Positions 1-7,075 of a stretch of DNA of 17,501 bases are shown in pieces. The notes beneath the pieces are model-generated. The model ran no database searches and was not told the origin of the DNA. It worked only from the letters and a program-made list of their open reading frames with translations. A program made the position numbers and the translations under genes. Position 1 is the first letter of the stretch; every line of letters begins with the position of its first letter. Source of the stretch: Patescibacteria group bacterium (GTDB taxonomy: Bacteria > Patescibacteriota > Patescibacteriia > XYB2-FULL-38-15); assembly GCA_018818855.1 (NCBI GenBank), contig JAHIRI010000004.1:1-17501 (forward strand). The letters are read 5' to 3'.

Positions 1-414
1 AAATTAAAAGGATCTGGCGAACGACCGGAAGCAACGGATTCGGGCGAATATTATAATTTTAACGGCGGTGGAGGAAATTTTAGAAAAACAAGATGGAACA
101 ACATTGATTTTGGGGGCGGCCCTGACTGCGACGGCTGTGAAGCACTTTTCCCTGGCGCGGATTTAAGCGAGGCGGAAATTATCGGTTGTGATTTGGCTGG
201 CATTGATCTTTCCACAACAAAAATAGATGGCATAAAAATAAAAGATCCGATTTCACTTCAAGGTTTAATAATAACCGAACAACAAGCCGACACTCTTGCC
301 AAAGCGATCGAATTGTCTGACGAAAAAAAGCGTCAAAAATTTGCCGAAGAGATTAAGCAAAAAGGACCAAAGAAAGCGCTCGAGGATTATTTCAGGGTAA
401 ATATTCCTAAATGA
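1..414 (+). CDS. Pentapeptide-repeat protein, C-terminal part (5' end outside window)
   Basis: The frame is open from the first base of the window to the TGA at 412-414, giving 137 residues with no start visible, so the gene is 5'-truncated by the window edge. The A(D/N)LSxAxxxxxDLxGxDLS-like stretch at about residues 52-70, followed by 'SLQGLIITEQQA' at about 86-97, is the usual end of a right-handed pentapeptide-repeat beta-helix, where an aliphatic residue recurs every five positions. The glycine- and aspartate-rich start (about residues 15-45, with a CDGC pair) is not informative. Pentapeptide-repeat proteins have many roles and no substrate can be assigned. Its stop overlaps the next start (ATGA at 411-414), so the two are probably co-translated. 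Confidence 0.75.
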   Translation, partial: KLKGSGERPEATDSGEYYNFNGGGGNFRKTRWNNIDFGGGPDCDGCEALFPGADLSEAEIIGCDLAGIDLSTTKIDGIKIKDPISLQGLIITEQQADTLAKAIELSDEKKRQKFAEEIKQKGPKKALEDYFRVNIPK

Positions 415-797
415 AAAAAGCTGCTACAAAAATAAATAAAAAAAATCTTAAACAGGCGCTTCGGGTGACGTGGAGTGAAGAAACTTCCTGGACGAAAAAT
501 TTTGATCCAAAAAATCCCTCTGCCGACCAATGCAGGGTTACCGCCGCGGTAGTGCGCACGCTCCTTGGCGGAAAAATTCTTTTTACAGTAATCAAAAAAC
601 GACCATTTGTTTCCCACTTTTGGAACCGACTGCCCAATGGCAAAGAAATCGATTTTACACTTGAGCAATTTCATAAAAATATTAAAATTCCGAAGGGGCG
701 CGTAATGTCCTTTAAGGAAGCAACAGCCGCACCACGAATCAAAAAAACCTATCCACCGTTTTTAAAAGCAATAAAAAAATATTTAAACATTTCATAA
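411..797 (+). CDS. YunG-like protein of unknown function
   Basis: This 128-residue protein resembles the Bacillus subtilis YunG family from memory of its pattern: a W-S-xET-S motif at about residues 20-26, a D/GQCxVTAxVV block at about 38-47, a 'GGKIL' strand near 52-57, and 'HFWNRLPNGKEIDFTLEQF' at about 69-87. The conserved Cys, His and Asn/Asp resemble a papain-like or transglutaminase-like arrangement, but no activity is established for the family and none is claimed here. The start ATG overlaps the stop of the upstream pentapeptide gene by four bases. There is no Shine-Dalgarno sequence, so translation probably depends on coupling. The next gene begins five bases after its stop. Confidence 0.6.
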   Translation: MKKAATKINKKNLKQALRVTWSEETSWTKNFDPKNPSADQCRVTAAVVRTLLGGKILFTVIKKRPFVSHFWNRLPNGKEIDFTLEQFHKNIKIPKGRVMSFKEATAAPRIKKTYPPFLKAIKKYLNIS

Positions 798-802
798 ACA
801 AA

Positions 803-1738
803 ATGAATAAATTTTACTTATTTTGCGCTGCAGTAATCAGTATTTTCGCTCTTGGCGCCGGATGCGCGAGTACACCCACGGAATTACCTTCGCGAGAAAG
901 TAAAATTCCTTCTGATGTAGCAAAAATAACACCCACGACAGATGTAAATCCCGTAAAATCTCTTTCCGATGAATACGAAAATCCCATTCCCCTGCCCGCT
1001 CCGGTTAATACAGCCGGCGGTGAAGATTCTTCTTTTGTTTTGCCCGACGGAAAAACTTTATATTTTTTCTTCACGCCTGACGTCAGGATTCCGGTTGAAA
1101 AACAAGTTATTGACGGCGTCACGGGAATTTATGTTTCAAAAAAAATAGATGATGAATGGCAAAATCCAGAAAGAGTGTTGCTATCAAAGCCCGACACTGC
1201 GGTCGGCGACGGATGCGAATTTGTTTCCGGAAACACGATTTGGTTTTGCTCCGTACGCGAAGGATATACTGGCATTCACTGGTTTACCGCGGAATTTAAA
1301 GATGGAAAATGGAAAAATTGGAAAATCGCGGATTTTCCCGAAGAATATAAAGTTGGCGAATTACATTTTACCTCAGACGGCAATGAAGTTTATTTTCACT
1401 CTGACCGGCCGGGCGGAAAGGGTGGCTTGGACATTTGGATTTCAAAAAAAGTTGAGGGTGCTTGGACTGAACCGGAAAATGTTAGTGCGGTTAACACTAC
1501 CGGTGACGAGGGTTGGCCAGCGCTATCGCCTGATGAAAATGAATTATGGATTTCAAGGGATTTTGGACTTTGGCGCTCAAAAAAAGTTGATGGTGAGTGG
1601 ACCAAACCGGTCCTGATGTTCTCCCCGCTCGCCGGCGAAGCGACAATTGATAACGAGGGAAATATTTATTTTATTCATCATTATTATAAAAATGATGTAA
1701 TGCTCGAAGCGGATATTTACGTCGCTAAAAAGAAATGA
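803..1738 (+). CDS. Lipoprotein with PD40/TolB-like beta-propeller repeats
   Basis: The 311-residue product starts with a short basic n-region, a hydrophobic stretch and an LGAGC lipobox-like site with the lipidated cysteine at residue 21. It is therefore predicted to be exported and membrane-anchored. The mature part has repeated blades of the PD40 type: 'LPDGKTLYFFFTPD', 'SGNTIWFCSVREG', 'TSDGNEVYFHSDRPGGKGG' and 'SPDENELWISRD', each followed by a DIW/GIY-V-SKK-DGEW-PE unit. This matches the WD40-like beta-propeller family seen in the C-terminal part of TolB and in many surface proteins, and implies a binding role rather than catalysis. No enzyme motif is visible. The start follows the upstream stop by five bases and lacks a Shine-Dalgarno sequence. 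Confidence 0.75.
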   Translation: MNKFYLFCAAVISIFALGAGCASTPTELPSRESKIPSDVAKITPTTDVNPVKSLSDEYENPIPLPAPVNTAGGEDSSFVLPDGKTLYFFFTPDVRIPVEKQVIDGVTGIYVSKKIDDEWQNPERVLLSKPDTAVGDGCEFVSGNTIWFCSVREGYTGIHWFTAEFKDGKWKNWKIADFPEEYKVGELHFTSDGNEVYFHSDRPGGKGGLDIWISKKVEGAWTEPENVSAVNTTGDEGWPALSPDENELWISRDFGLWRSKKVDGEWTKPVLMFSPLAGEATIDNEGNIYFIHHYYKNDVMLEADIYVAKKK

Positions 1739-1830
1739 CTAAAAATGAATATTATGATAAAATGAAAAAAATCACGGAAACCCTATCATCTTAAAAAATT
1801 AAAAAAATAATTTAACAAACCTTCTAACCT

Positions 1831-3258
1831 ATGAACGTATCCACACTCAAAACAAATCTAAAAACAAAAAGTTTTTATCACAAGTTGGCGCCATTTTTTT
1901 TGTTGCTCGCGCTAGTTGTCTCCCCCGTCGTCCAAGCATCAACTGAGGAGGGCGGTACGCATGACTTTGCTACAACCTTTTTATGGATCGCTGTAATTCT
2001 CGTGGCCGCAAAATTATCAAGTTTAGTAGAGCGCCTCGGTCAGCCATCGGTTTTGGGTGAACTTGTCATCGGTGTAATTTTAGGAAATCTTGTTCTTCTG
2101 GGTTTGCATATTTTTGAACCCATAAAAACGGATCTTACTATTGCCTTTCTTGCCGAACTCGGTGTTGTTATTTTACTTTTCCAAATCGGCCTTGAATCAA
2201 ATATACAAAAAATGCGCCAGGTCGGCTTGCGTGCCTTTCTTGTCGCGATTATAGGTGTCGTTGTCCCTTTTATTTTAGGAACTTATGTTGTCGGCCCTCT
2301 ACTTTTGCCTGGACTATCTTTTAATGCTTATTTATTTTTAGGCGCGACACTTACGGCGACTTCTGTCGGCATTACCGCCAGAGTTTTCCGTGATCTAAAT
2401 AAATTGCAAACTTCTGAAGCGCAAATCGTTTTGGGAGCCGCGGTTCTTGACGACGTTTTGGGTTTGATTATTTTGGCCGTTGTTTCCGCAATTGTCACGA
2501 TTGGTGCCGTAAGTTTTGGAATGATCGCCTGGATTACGGCTAAAGCAATACTTTTCCTGGTTGGCGCTATTGTCTTGGGTCAAATTTTTGCTCCATATCT
2601 CGGAAAAATTTTCGCTAAAATTCACACCGGCGTTGGCATGAAATTAACTTTAGCAATTTCTTTCGGATTGACTCTCGCTTATCTTGCTCAAAAAATCGGC
2701 CTGGCTCCGATTGTCGGCGCTTTCGCCGCTGGCCTAGTTCTTGATCCGGTTCATTTTAGATACTTCAAGGACCCAAAAGTTGTAAGTGATGTTAAAGAAA
2801 TAATAAAAGACGCGCCCCAAGAAATTCAACAAAAAGTCAATGAAGCCGTTGAGCCGCACGCCCATCGCCACATTGAAGATTTGATTGAGCCGATCGGCTT
2901 TTTCCTGGTCCCAATATTTTTTGTAGTGACCGGCATTAATGTAAAGCTGGAAACACTTTTTAATCTTCCAATTCTTCTTGTAGCTCTTGGGATTACCGTC
3001 GCCGCCTTTATCGGAAAAATTGTTTCCGGACTTGTCGCCGGCAAAGTTAATAAATCAATTGTCGGATTTGGCATGATTCCCCGCGGTGAAGTTGGTTTAA
3101 TTTTTGCCATGATAGGAAAATCTTTGGGTGTAGTTTCTGACGAAATTTTTTCCGCGATTGTGATTATGGTAATTTTAACCACTCTCCTCACTCCTCCGAT
3201 TTTAACTTTCTTATTGAAAAGACAAGATAAAAAAATCGAAACCAAGCGCCATATTTAA
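1831..3258 (+). CDS. CPA2-family cation/proton antiporter (NapA/Kef-type)
   Basis: This 475-residue integral membrane protein has about 12-13 hydrophobic segments and matches the Na+/H+ exchanger family of the CPA2 group: 'GQPSVLGELVIGVILG' near residue 70, 'LLFQIGLE' near 118, 'LGATLTATSVGITARV' near 170, and the paired acidic ion-binding residues D207-D208 in 'AAVLDDVLGLI'. Two adjacent aspartates are typical of electrogenic antiporters such as NapA; this is family knowledge, not a measurement. The 'PRGEVGLIFA' motif lies near the C-terminus. A hydrophilic loop near residues 309-350 contains a His-rich HAHRH patch. An N-terminal hydrophobic segment ending in 'VVQAS' could be a cleaved signal or an extra helix. 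No Shine-Dalgarno sequence precedes the ATG. It heads a run of ion transporters ending in panD. Confidence 0.85.
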   Translation: MNVSTLKTNLKTKSFYHKLAPFFLLLALVVSPVVQASTEEGGTHDFATTFLWIAVILVAAKLSSLVERLGQPSVLGELVIGVILGNLVLLGLHIFEPIKTDLTIAFLAELGVVILLFQIGLESNIQKMRQVGLRAFLVAIIGVVVPFILGTYVVGPLLLPGLSFNAYLFLGATLTATSVGITARVFRDLNKLQTSEAQIVLGAAVLDDVLGLIILAVVSAIVTIGAVSFGMIAWITAKAILFLVGAIVLGQIFAPYLGKIFAKIHTGVGMKLTLAISFGLTLAYLAQKIGLAPIVGAFAAGLVLDPVHFRYFKDPKVVSDVKEIIKDAPQEIQQKVNEAVEPHAHRHIEDLIEPIGFFLVPIFFVVTGINVKLETLFNLPILLVALGITVAAFIGKIVSGLVAGKVNKSIVGFGMIPRGEVGLIFAMIGKSLGVVSDEIFSAIVIMVILTTLLTPPILTFLLKRQDKKIETKRHI

Positions 3259-3278
3259 TATTAACTAACTGGAAAAAC

Positions 3279-4211
3279 ATGACCAATTTCGGAATCATTT
3301 TAGCGCTTTTAGTTTTGTTTTATTTACTGGGCAGGGCTGCTGATTTAGCTATTTTAAATATTAGAAAAATCAGCGAAGAACTGAATATCAAAATTTTTTT
3401 TCTCGGACTTATTCTGGGTTTTTTTACCTCCTTGCCGGAATTAGCGATTGGTGTCAACTCAATAGTAAGCAACGTCCAGGAAATCACCCTTGGCAATCTC
3501 TTGGGGGGCATAATGGTTTTATTCGGCCTGATTTTAAGCATAAGCATAATCTTAAACCGAAAAATATCTACTGACGGAAAAATATTTACTTTTCTGCCAA
3601 TCCTAATGTATCTTTTTTTGCCCATGCTTTTGGGATTGGACGGCCGGATAGGTATCATCGACGGAATTATTTTGATCGTTGTATATTTATTGGCCATTTA
3701 TTCTCTTTATCTGAAACACCGAAATTCCACACCCATTAAACTGGAAATTATAAAAGAATCAAAAATCCTTAAAAGTATTTTTGTGATGATAACCGGCTTG
3801 CTTCTCGTTGTGGTTCTTTCCAACCTGATCGTGCGCCTCACCGTTATTTTGCTCGGCAGTTTCGCCATACCGGCCTTTTTCTTGGGATTGATACTTTTTT
3901 CTCTCGGAACAAATTTGCCGGAAATTATCGTGACGGTCAGGTCATGGAAAAGACACGCCAAGGAATTGTCCGTCAGCAACTTGATCGGTTCGGCTATGGC
4001 TAACGTCCTGCTTATCGGTATTTTCGCAAGCATAAAAAATATACCGGTTAATTTAAATTTATCCTATTATCTGCTGATCCTTTTTACCGCCGCCCTGTTT
4101 GCGGTGCTGCTGATTTTCTACAAGACAGGCAGACAATTTACTCGGCAAGAGGGATTCGCTCTTTTGGGTGTTTACGTACTTTTCCTGATAAGCCAGATCA
4201 TTTTAATTTAA
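3279..4211 (+). CDS. CaCA-family (Na+/Ca2+ exchanger-like) membrane protein with degenerate first alpha repeat
   Basis: This is a 310-residue, roughly ten-helix protein of the calcium/cation antiporter superfamily, with two inverted alpha repeats. Repeat 1 has 'TSLPE' with E54 and then 'LGNLLGGIMVL' (residues 71-81). Repeat 2 has 'LGTNLPE' with E215 and then 'SNLIGSAMAN' (233-242). Both ion-coordinating glutamates are kept. In repeat 1, however, the usual GSNxxN is replaced by GGIMVL, losing a serine and an asparagine that bind the ion in the Methanocaldococcus exchanger. In repeat 2 the usual TS is TN. Transport of Na+/Ca2+ is thus uncertain and the ion may differ. It begins 20 bases after the antiporter gene and is followed 18 bases later by a canonical CaCA protein. 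Confidence 0.8.
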   Translation: MTNFGIILALLVLFYLLGRAADLAILNIRKISEELNIKIFFLGLILGFFTSLPELAIGVNSIVSNVQEITLGNLLGGIMVLFGLILSISIILNRKISTDGKIFTFLPILMYLFLPMLLGLDGRIGIIDGIILIVVYLLAIYSLYLKHRNSTPIKLEIIKESKILKSIFVMITGLLLVVVLSNLIVRLTVILLGSFAIPAFFLGLILFSLGTNLPEIIVTVRSWKRHAKELSVSNLIGSAMANVLLIGIFASIKNIPVNLNLSYYLLILFTAALFAVLLIFYKTGRQFTRQEGFALLGVYVLFLISQIILI

Positions 4212-4229
4212 TTATTTTTTTAAAAAACC

Positions 4230-5183
4230 GTGCTCACCTACCTGCTTTTCGCCGCTGGTTTTGTATTTTTGATTAAGGGCGCTGATCTTTTAGTTGACGG
4301 CGCCTCGTCTTTGGCTAAAAAATTTAAAGTATCAGGATTGGTTATCGGTCTTACAATCGTCGCTTTCGGCACTTCAATGCCGGAACTGATCGTAAATATA
4401 CTTGCCAGCGCCCGGGGCAATACTGAAATAGCTATTGGTAATATTTTGGGTAGCAATATTTCCAACATCCTCCTGATCTTGGGCGTTTCGGCTGTTATCT
4501 TTCCTCTCGCGGTTAAAAAAAATACAACCTGGAAAGAAATTCCTCTCTCTCTTTTGGCTGTGCTGGTGGTCAGTTTTTTGGCCAATGATGTTATTATTGA
4601 CAAGGTGAGCCTTTCCGCCATAACTCGCATTGACGGTTTGGTTTTAATATCTTTTTTTATAATCTTCCTATATTATACTTTTGGCATGGCCAGGGGCGGC
4701 TTTGAGGCAAAAGAGGACATTAAACAGCTTGGTAACATTAAATCAATTCTTTTTATCATTGCTGGCTTAATTGGTTTAACTCTTGGTGGTAAATGGATTG
4801 TTGACGGGGCGGTTAAAATAGCAACAGTTTTTAACGTTAGCGAATCATTGATTGGCCTGACTATTGTCGCAATAGGCACATCCCTGCCGGAACTTGCCAC
4901 TTCCGCGATAGCCGCTTACAAAAAACAAGCCGACATTGCCGTCGGCAATGTCGTCGGCTCGAATATTTTTAATATTTTTTGGATTTTGGGAATCAGTTCA
5001 ATTATCAGACCCCTCCCCTTTAAGCCGGACATGAATATAGATATTTGCATGGTAATTTTAGCCAGCTTCGCCCTGTTTATTTTTATGTTTATTGGAAAAA
5101 AACACATTCTGGAGCGATGGCAGGGAATATTTTTTATCGTCGCTTATGTTATTTATATTGTCTTTCTTGTTATAAAAGGATAA
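4230..5183 (+). CDS. CaCA-family Na+/Ca2+ (cation) exchanger, YrbG-like
   Basis: This 317-residue membrane protein carries two complete alpha repeats: 'GTSMPEL' at 47-53 with 'GNILGSNISN' at 70-79, and 'GTSLPEL' at 216-222 with 'GNVVGSNIFN' at 239-248. The coordinating Thr, Ser, Glu, Ser and Asn positions are all present, as in YrbG and the archaeal Na+/Ca2+ exchanger, so it is expected to move Ca2+ or a similar cation against Na+ or H+ across the cytoplasmic membrane. The best start is the GTG at 4230, directly before the first hydrophobic helix; no upstream ATG fits and there is no clear Shine-Dalgarno sequence. It lies between a divergent paralogue and panD with very short gaps, suggesting one transcript. 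Confidence 0.85.
   Translation: MLTYLLFAAGFVFLIKGADLLVDGASSLAKKFKVSGLVIGLTIVAFGTSMPELIVNILASARGNTEIAIGNILGSNISNILLILGVSAVIFPLAVKKNTTWKEIPLSLLAVLVVSFLANDVIIDKVSLSAITRIDGLVLISFFIIFLYYTFGMARGGFEAKEDIKQLGNIKSILFIIAGLIGLTLGGKWIVDGAVKIATVFNVSESLIGLTIVAIGTSLPELATSAIAAYKKQADIAVGNVVGSNIFNIFWILGISSIIRPLPFKPDMNIDICMVILASFALFIFMFIGKKHILERWQGIFFIVAYVIYIVFLVIKG
5174..5180 (+). promoter_or_regulatory. Ribosome binding site of panD
   Basis: AAAAGGA ends six bases before the panD ATG and immediately precedes the stop codon of the upstream exchanger gene. It is one of the few good Shine-Dalgarno sequences in the window and supports the chosen panD start. Confidence 0.6.
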
Positions 5184-5186
5184 AAA

Positions 5187-5528
5187 ATGAGATTTGTTTT
5201 ACGTTCAAAAATTCACAAGGCCACAGTTACCGAAGCCAATTTAAATTATATCGGCAGTATTAGTATTGACGAAGATTTGCTTGATAAAGCCGGCTTCTGG
5301 GCCGGAGAAAAGGTTTTGGTAGTCAGTAATACTTCCGGCGCACGGCTGGAAACTTATATCATTACTGGCGAACGCGGTTCGGGAATAATTTGTATGAACG
5401 GCGCGGCAGCACACCTTATTAAAACCGGGGAGGAGATTATTATTATGGGATTCGAACTGACTAATAAGCCAATTGAACCAAAAAATATTTTGGTGGACAA
5501 AAATAATAAGTTTGTAAAATATCTATAA
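5187..5528 (+). CDS. panD: Aspartate 1-decarboxylase (pyruvoyl enzyme)
   Basis: PanD decarboxylates L-aspartate to beta-alanine, the precursor of pantothenate and coenzyme A. The 113-residue product fits the family (about 115-127). It has the 'KIHKATVTEA' start with the conserved K, the self-cleavage pair Gly-Ser in 'NYIGSISIDEDLLD' (serine 25 becomes the pyruvoyl group), 'GARLETYIITGERGSG' with the conserved Arg, Thr and Tyr, and 'NGAAAHLIKTGE' in the second half. It should mature into a short beta and a longer alpha chain. No other pantothenate genes are in the window; the neighbours are ion transporters. It is the last gene before a strong terminator. CPR genomes often lack full CoA synthesis, so the source of the remaining steps is unclear. 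Confidence 0.93.
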   Translation: MRFVLRSKIHKATVTEANLNYIGSISIDEDLLDKAGFWAGEKVLVVSNTSGARLETYIITGERGSGIICMNGAAAHLIKTGEEIIIMGFELTNKPIEPKNILVDKNNKFVKYL

Positions 5529-5546
5529 AATCATTTTTACATAAAC

Positions 5547-5576
5547 AAAAAATCTCCCGCTGTCGGGAGATTTTTT
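5547..5576 (+). terminator. Intrinsic terminator after panD
   Basis: AAAAAATCTCCCG (5547-5559) and CGGGAGATTTTTT (5564-5576) form a perfect 13-bp stem with a CTGT loop, ending in a run of six T. It closes the antiporter-CaCA-panD transcript 18 bases after the panD stop. The A-rich left flank could also give weak termination on the other strand. Confidence 0.9.
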
Positions 5577-5580
5577 GTAT

Positions 5581-5611
5581 AAAAAAACTGGCGTTCCCAA
5601 AGGTTCGCCAG
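5581..5611 (-). terminator. Intrinsic terminator of the GC-rich orphan gene at 5644-5904
   Basis: Read on the minus strand, CTGGCG (5611-5606) pairs with CGCCAG (5593-5588) around a 12-base interior that can add two C-G pairs. It is followed by seven T (5587-5581). It lies 33 bases past the orphan gene's stop and back to back with the panD terminator, so the two convergent transcripts are well insulated. Confidence 0.8.
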
Positions 5612-5643
5612 AATCGTGCAGGTATGAGCGTGAATGTCTAGGA

Positions 5644-5904
5644 TCAGCCCGGCTTATGGCGGTCTCGCCCCAGCAATGCGTCACTCATGGCCTTCTCCAG
5701 AATCTCGATCAGAGACGCAAAACCCCCGATGTGCCGTGGCTCCAGCCGGATGATGATATCACAAGCCATCTCGCGTGCCGCCCTAACGGGCACAATCTCC
5801 TTCTCTGCCCGTTCGGCCGTAGTGTGGCCCACCTCCACTGCCGCCCGAAACGTTGCTTCCAACTGCTCAATATCCGGATCGCTGTGTTCGCAAGTGCAAG
5901 ACAT
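5644..5904 (-). CDS. Unrecognised GC-rich 86-residue protein (orphan cassette A)
   Basis: I do not recognise this protein. The start is set by AGGAGG at 5916-5911, exactly six bases before the ATG at 5904; the GTG one codon earlier would be too close. The product begins MSCTCEH, is mostly predicted helical and charged (about residues 12-50 and 60-78), and has no signal peptide or membrane segment. Codon use differs from the neighbours: 33 of 60 bases at 5701-5760 and 38 of 60 at 5761-5820 are G or C, against 25 of 60 in a sample of the adjacent glycosyltransferase (6541-6600). It has its own promoter, a perfect Shine-Dalgarno sequence and a terminator. It could be a regulator, an antitoxin-like protein or a recent acquisition; nothing in the sequence decides. 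Confidence 0.65.
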   Translation of the reverse strand: MSCTCEHSDPDIEQLEATFRAAVEVGHTTAERAEKEIVPVRAAREMACDIIIRLEPRHIGGFASLIEILEKAMSDALLGRDRHKPG

Positions 5905-5910
5905 CACTTG

Positions 5911-5916
5911 CCTCCT
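5911..5916 (-). promoter_or_regulatory. Consensus AGGAGG ribosome binding site of cassette A
   Basis: The minus strand reads AAAGGAGG then CAAGTG and ATG. The full anti-Shine-Dalgarno match at six-base spacing is unusual here, where most genes have none, and it fixes the start at 5904. Confidence 0.8.
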
Positions 5917-5926
5917 TTCTACAAAA

Positions 5927-5954
5927 AATATATCAAATACACATTAAAAGTCAA
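5927..5954 (-). promoter_or_regulatory. Promoter of cassette A
   Basis: TTGACT (5954-5949), a 16-base spacer and TATATT (5932-5927) preceded by TGA form a sigma-70-type extended -10 promoter. The -35 box overlaps the TGA stop of the upstream glycosyltransferase gene. The predicted start is near 5920, leaving a leader of roughly 16 bases that is little more than the ribosome site. Confidence 0.6.
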
Positions 5955-7075
5955 TCTATAAATTTTTTCAGATTCACTACTTGTACTTCCCATCTGAATT
6001 CCTTCTCCGCCCTTTCTCTCCCCTCTTCTCCCAGTTTTTTTGCTAAACCTTCATCGCTTAATATTTTAATCACTACTTCAGAAATTTGATTTATATTTTC
6101 CGGATCTACAACAATTCCCGTCACGCCATCCGCCACAGCTTCGGCTACTCCGCCGCTTCGCCCGGCCACAACTGGTTTTCCAAATTTATTTGCTTCAAGA
6201 TAAACCGTGCCAAATCCTTCAACGTCCGCCCCGATTTGCCGCGGAGTCATTACAAAAATATCACACAGCTGATAGAAAGCATTTTTCTTTTCCTCTGATA
6301 CTTCACCAAGTAAAAGCACGTTGTTTTCTAATTCATAATTCATAATTCTTAATTCTAAATTCTTTCTTTCAGGCCCGTCGCCAATAATAACATAAAGCGC
6401 GTTCGGAATTTTTTCCAAAATTTTTGGAATTGCTTCAATAACTTTATCCTGACCTTTACGCGCAACAAGCCGTCCGATCGTCAGAATTATTTTTTTATCG
6501 GCCAATCCCAGCCGATTTTTTATTTCTGAAATTTTTTCTGGAGCAATCACTACTACATCGTCAACGCACGGGTAGATAACCGTAATTTTATTTTCCGAGA
6601 CGCCTAATTTTATTAATTCATTTTTTGTGAATTCACTATTTGCCACGACACCCACCGCTTGTTCTAAAATTTTATTCACCAATTTTTTCTTGCGCGAATT
6701 CTCGGCTGCACTCAAAATATCCATTCCATGACAAGAAACAAAATACGGAATTTTAAAAAAATTTTTCACAATCATCGCGGCCGTACCGACCGGTAAAACC
6801 TGGCCAACTAAAATTACTTCAACTTTTTCCCGCCGTGCCTCGCGCCACAAATGCCAAATCATCGGCAGCCATTTTGGCCATAAAAAATTAGCAAATAATT
6901 TTTTACGATAAATTTTATAAGATTGACGATTGTCAAACTTCTGTGCGCCCTCATATTTTTCTGCCAAAACCGCAACCCGATCTGCCGGCAACGCTTTGGC
7001 CAAACCGGCCAGATAATTCGCTATCCCGCCTTTCTGCGGCGGAAATTCAATTGTTGCGATCAATATTTTTTTCAT
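5951..7075 (-). CDS. Family 4 glycosyltransferase (GT-B fold)
   Basis: The 374-residue product has the GT4 layout: an N-terminal Rossmann half starting with 'ILIATIEFPPQKGGIANYL' (acceptor side, GG loop), a linker near residues 165-185, and a donor-binding half with 'ILTIGRLVARKGQD', 'VIIGDGPER' and the EX7E signature E286-GFGTVYL-E294. It should transfer a sugar from a nucleotide-sugar donor to a lipid-linked or glycan acceptor at the inner face of the membrane; PimB/WaaG-like mannosyl- or glucosyltransferases are the nearest type known to me. The ATG overlaps the flippase stop (ATGA at 7075-7072) and has an AAGGA site six bases upstream, so the two are co-translated. Residues about 237-249 are encoded by a 7-bp tandem repeat. 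Confidence 0.88.
   Translation of the reverse strand: MKKILIATIEFPPQKGGIANYLAGLAKALPADRVAVLAEKYEGAQKFDNRQSYKIYRKKLFANFLWPKWLPMIWHLWREARREKVEVILVGQVLPVGTAAMIVKNFFKIPYFVSCHGMDILSAAENSRKKKLVNKILEQAVGVVANSEFTKNELIKLGVSENKITVIYPCVDDVVVIAPEKISEIKNRLGLADKKIILTIGRLVARKGQDKVIEAIPKILEKIPNALYVIIGDGPERKNLELRIMNYELENNVLLLGEVSEEKKNAFYQLCDIFVMTPRQIGADVEGFGTVYLEANKFGKPVVAGRSGGVAEAVADGVTGIVVDPENINQISEVVIKILSDEGLAKKLGEEGRERAEKEFRWEVQVVNLKKFID
6331..6365. repeat. 7-bp tandem repeat (ATTCATA type, five units) inside the glycosyltransferase gene
   Basis: Five consecutive heptamers are read on the plus strand: ATTCATA, ATTCATA, ATTCTTA, ATTCTAA, ATTCTTT. On the coding strand they give the 'ELRIMNYEL' type peptide within residues about 237-249. 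The reading frame is kept. Confidence 0.75.

Noticed and set aside
193..414. Separate 73-residue gene starting at a TTG
   Set aside because: The frame is open to the first base and the pentapeptide-type repeat pattern crosses the TTG, so it is the end of a larger gene.
1739..1830. Promoter or terminator between the lipoprotein and antiporter genes
   Set aside because: Only weak -10-like AT-rich words and a six-base inverted match with a 24-base loop are present; nothing convincing.
5687..5947. Plus-strand open frame of 86 codons opposite cassette A
   Set aside because: It has no ribosome site or promoter, while the minus-strand frame has consensus signals and its own terminator; the plus-strand frame looks like a GC-rich shadow.
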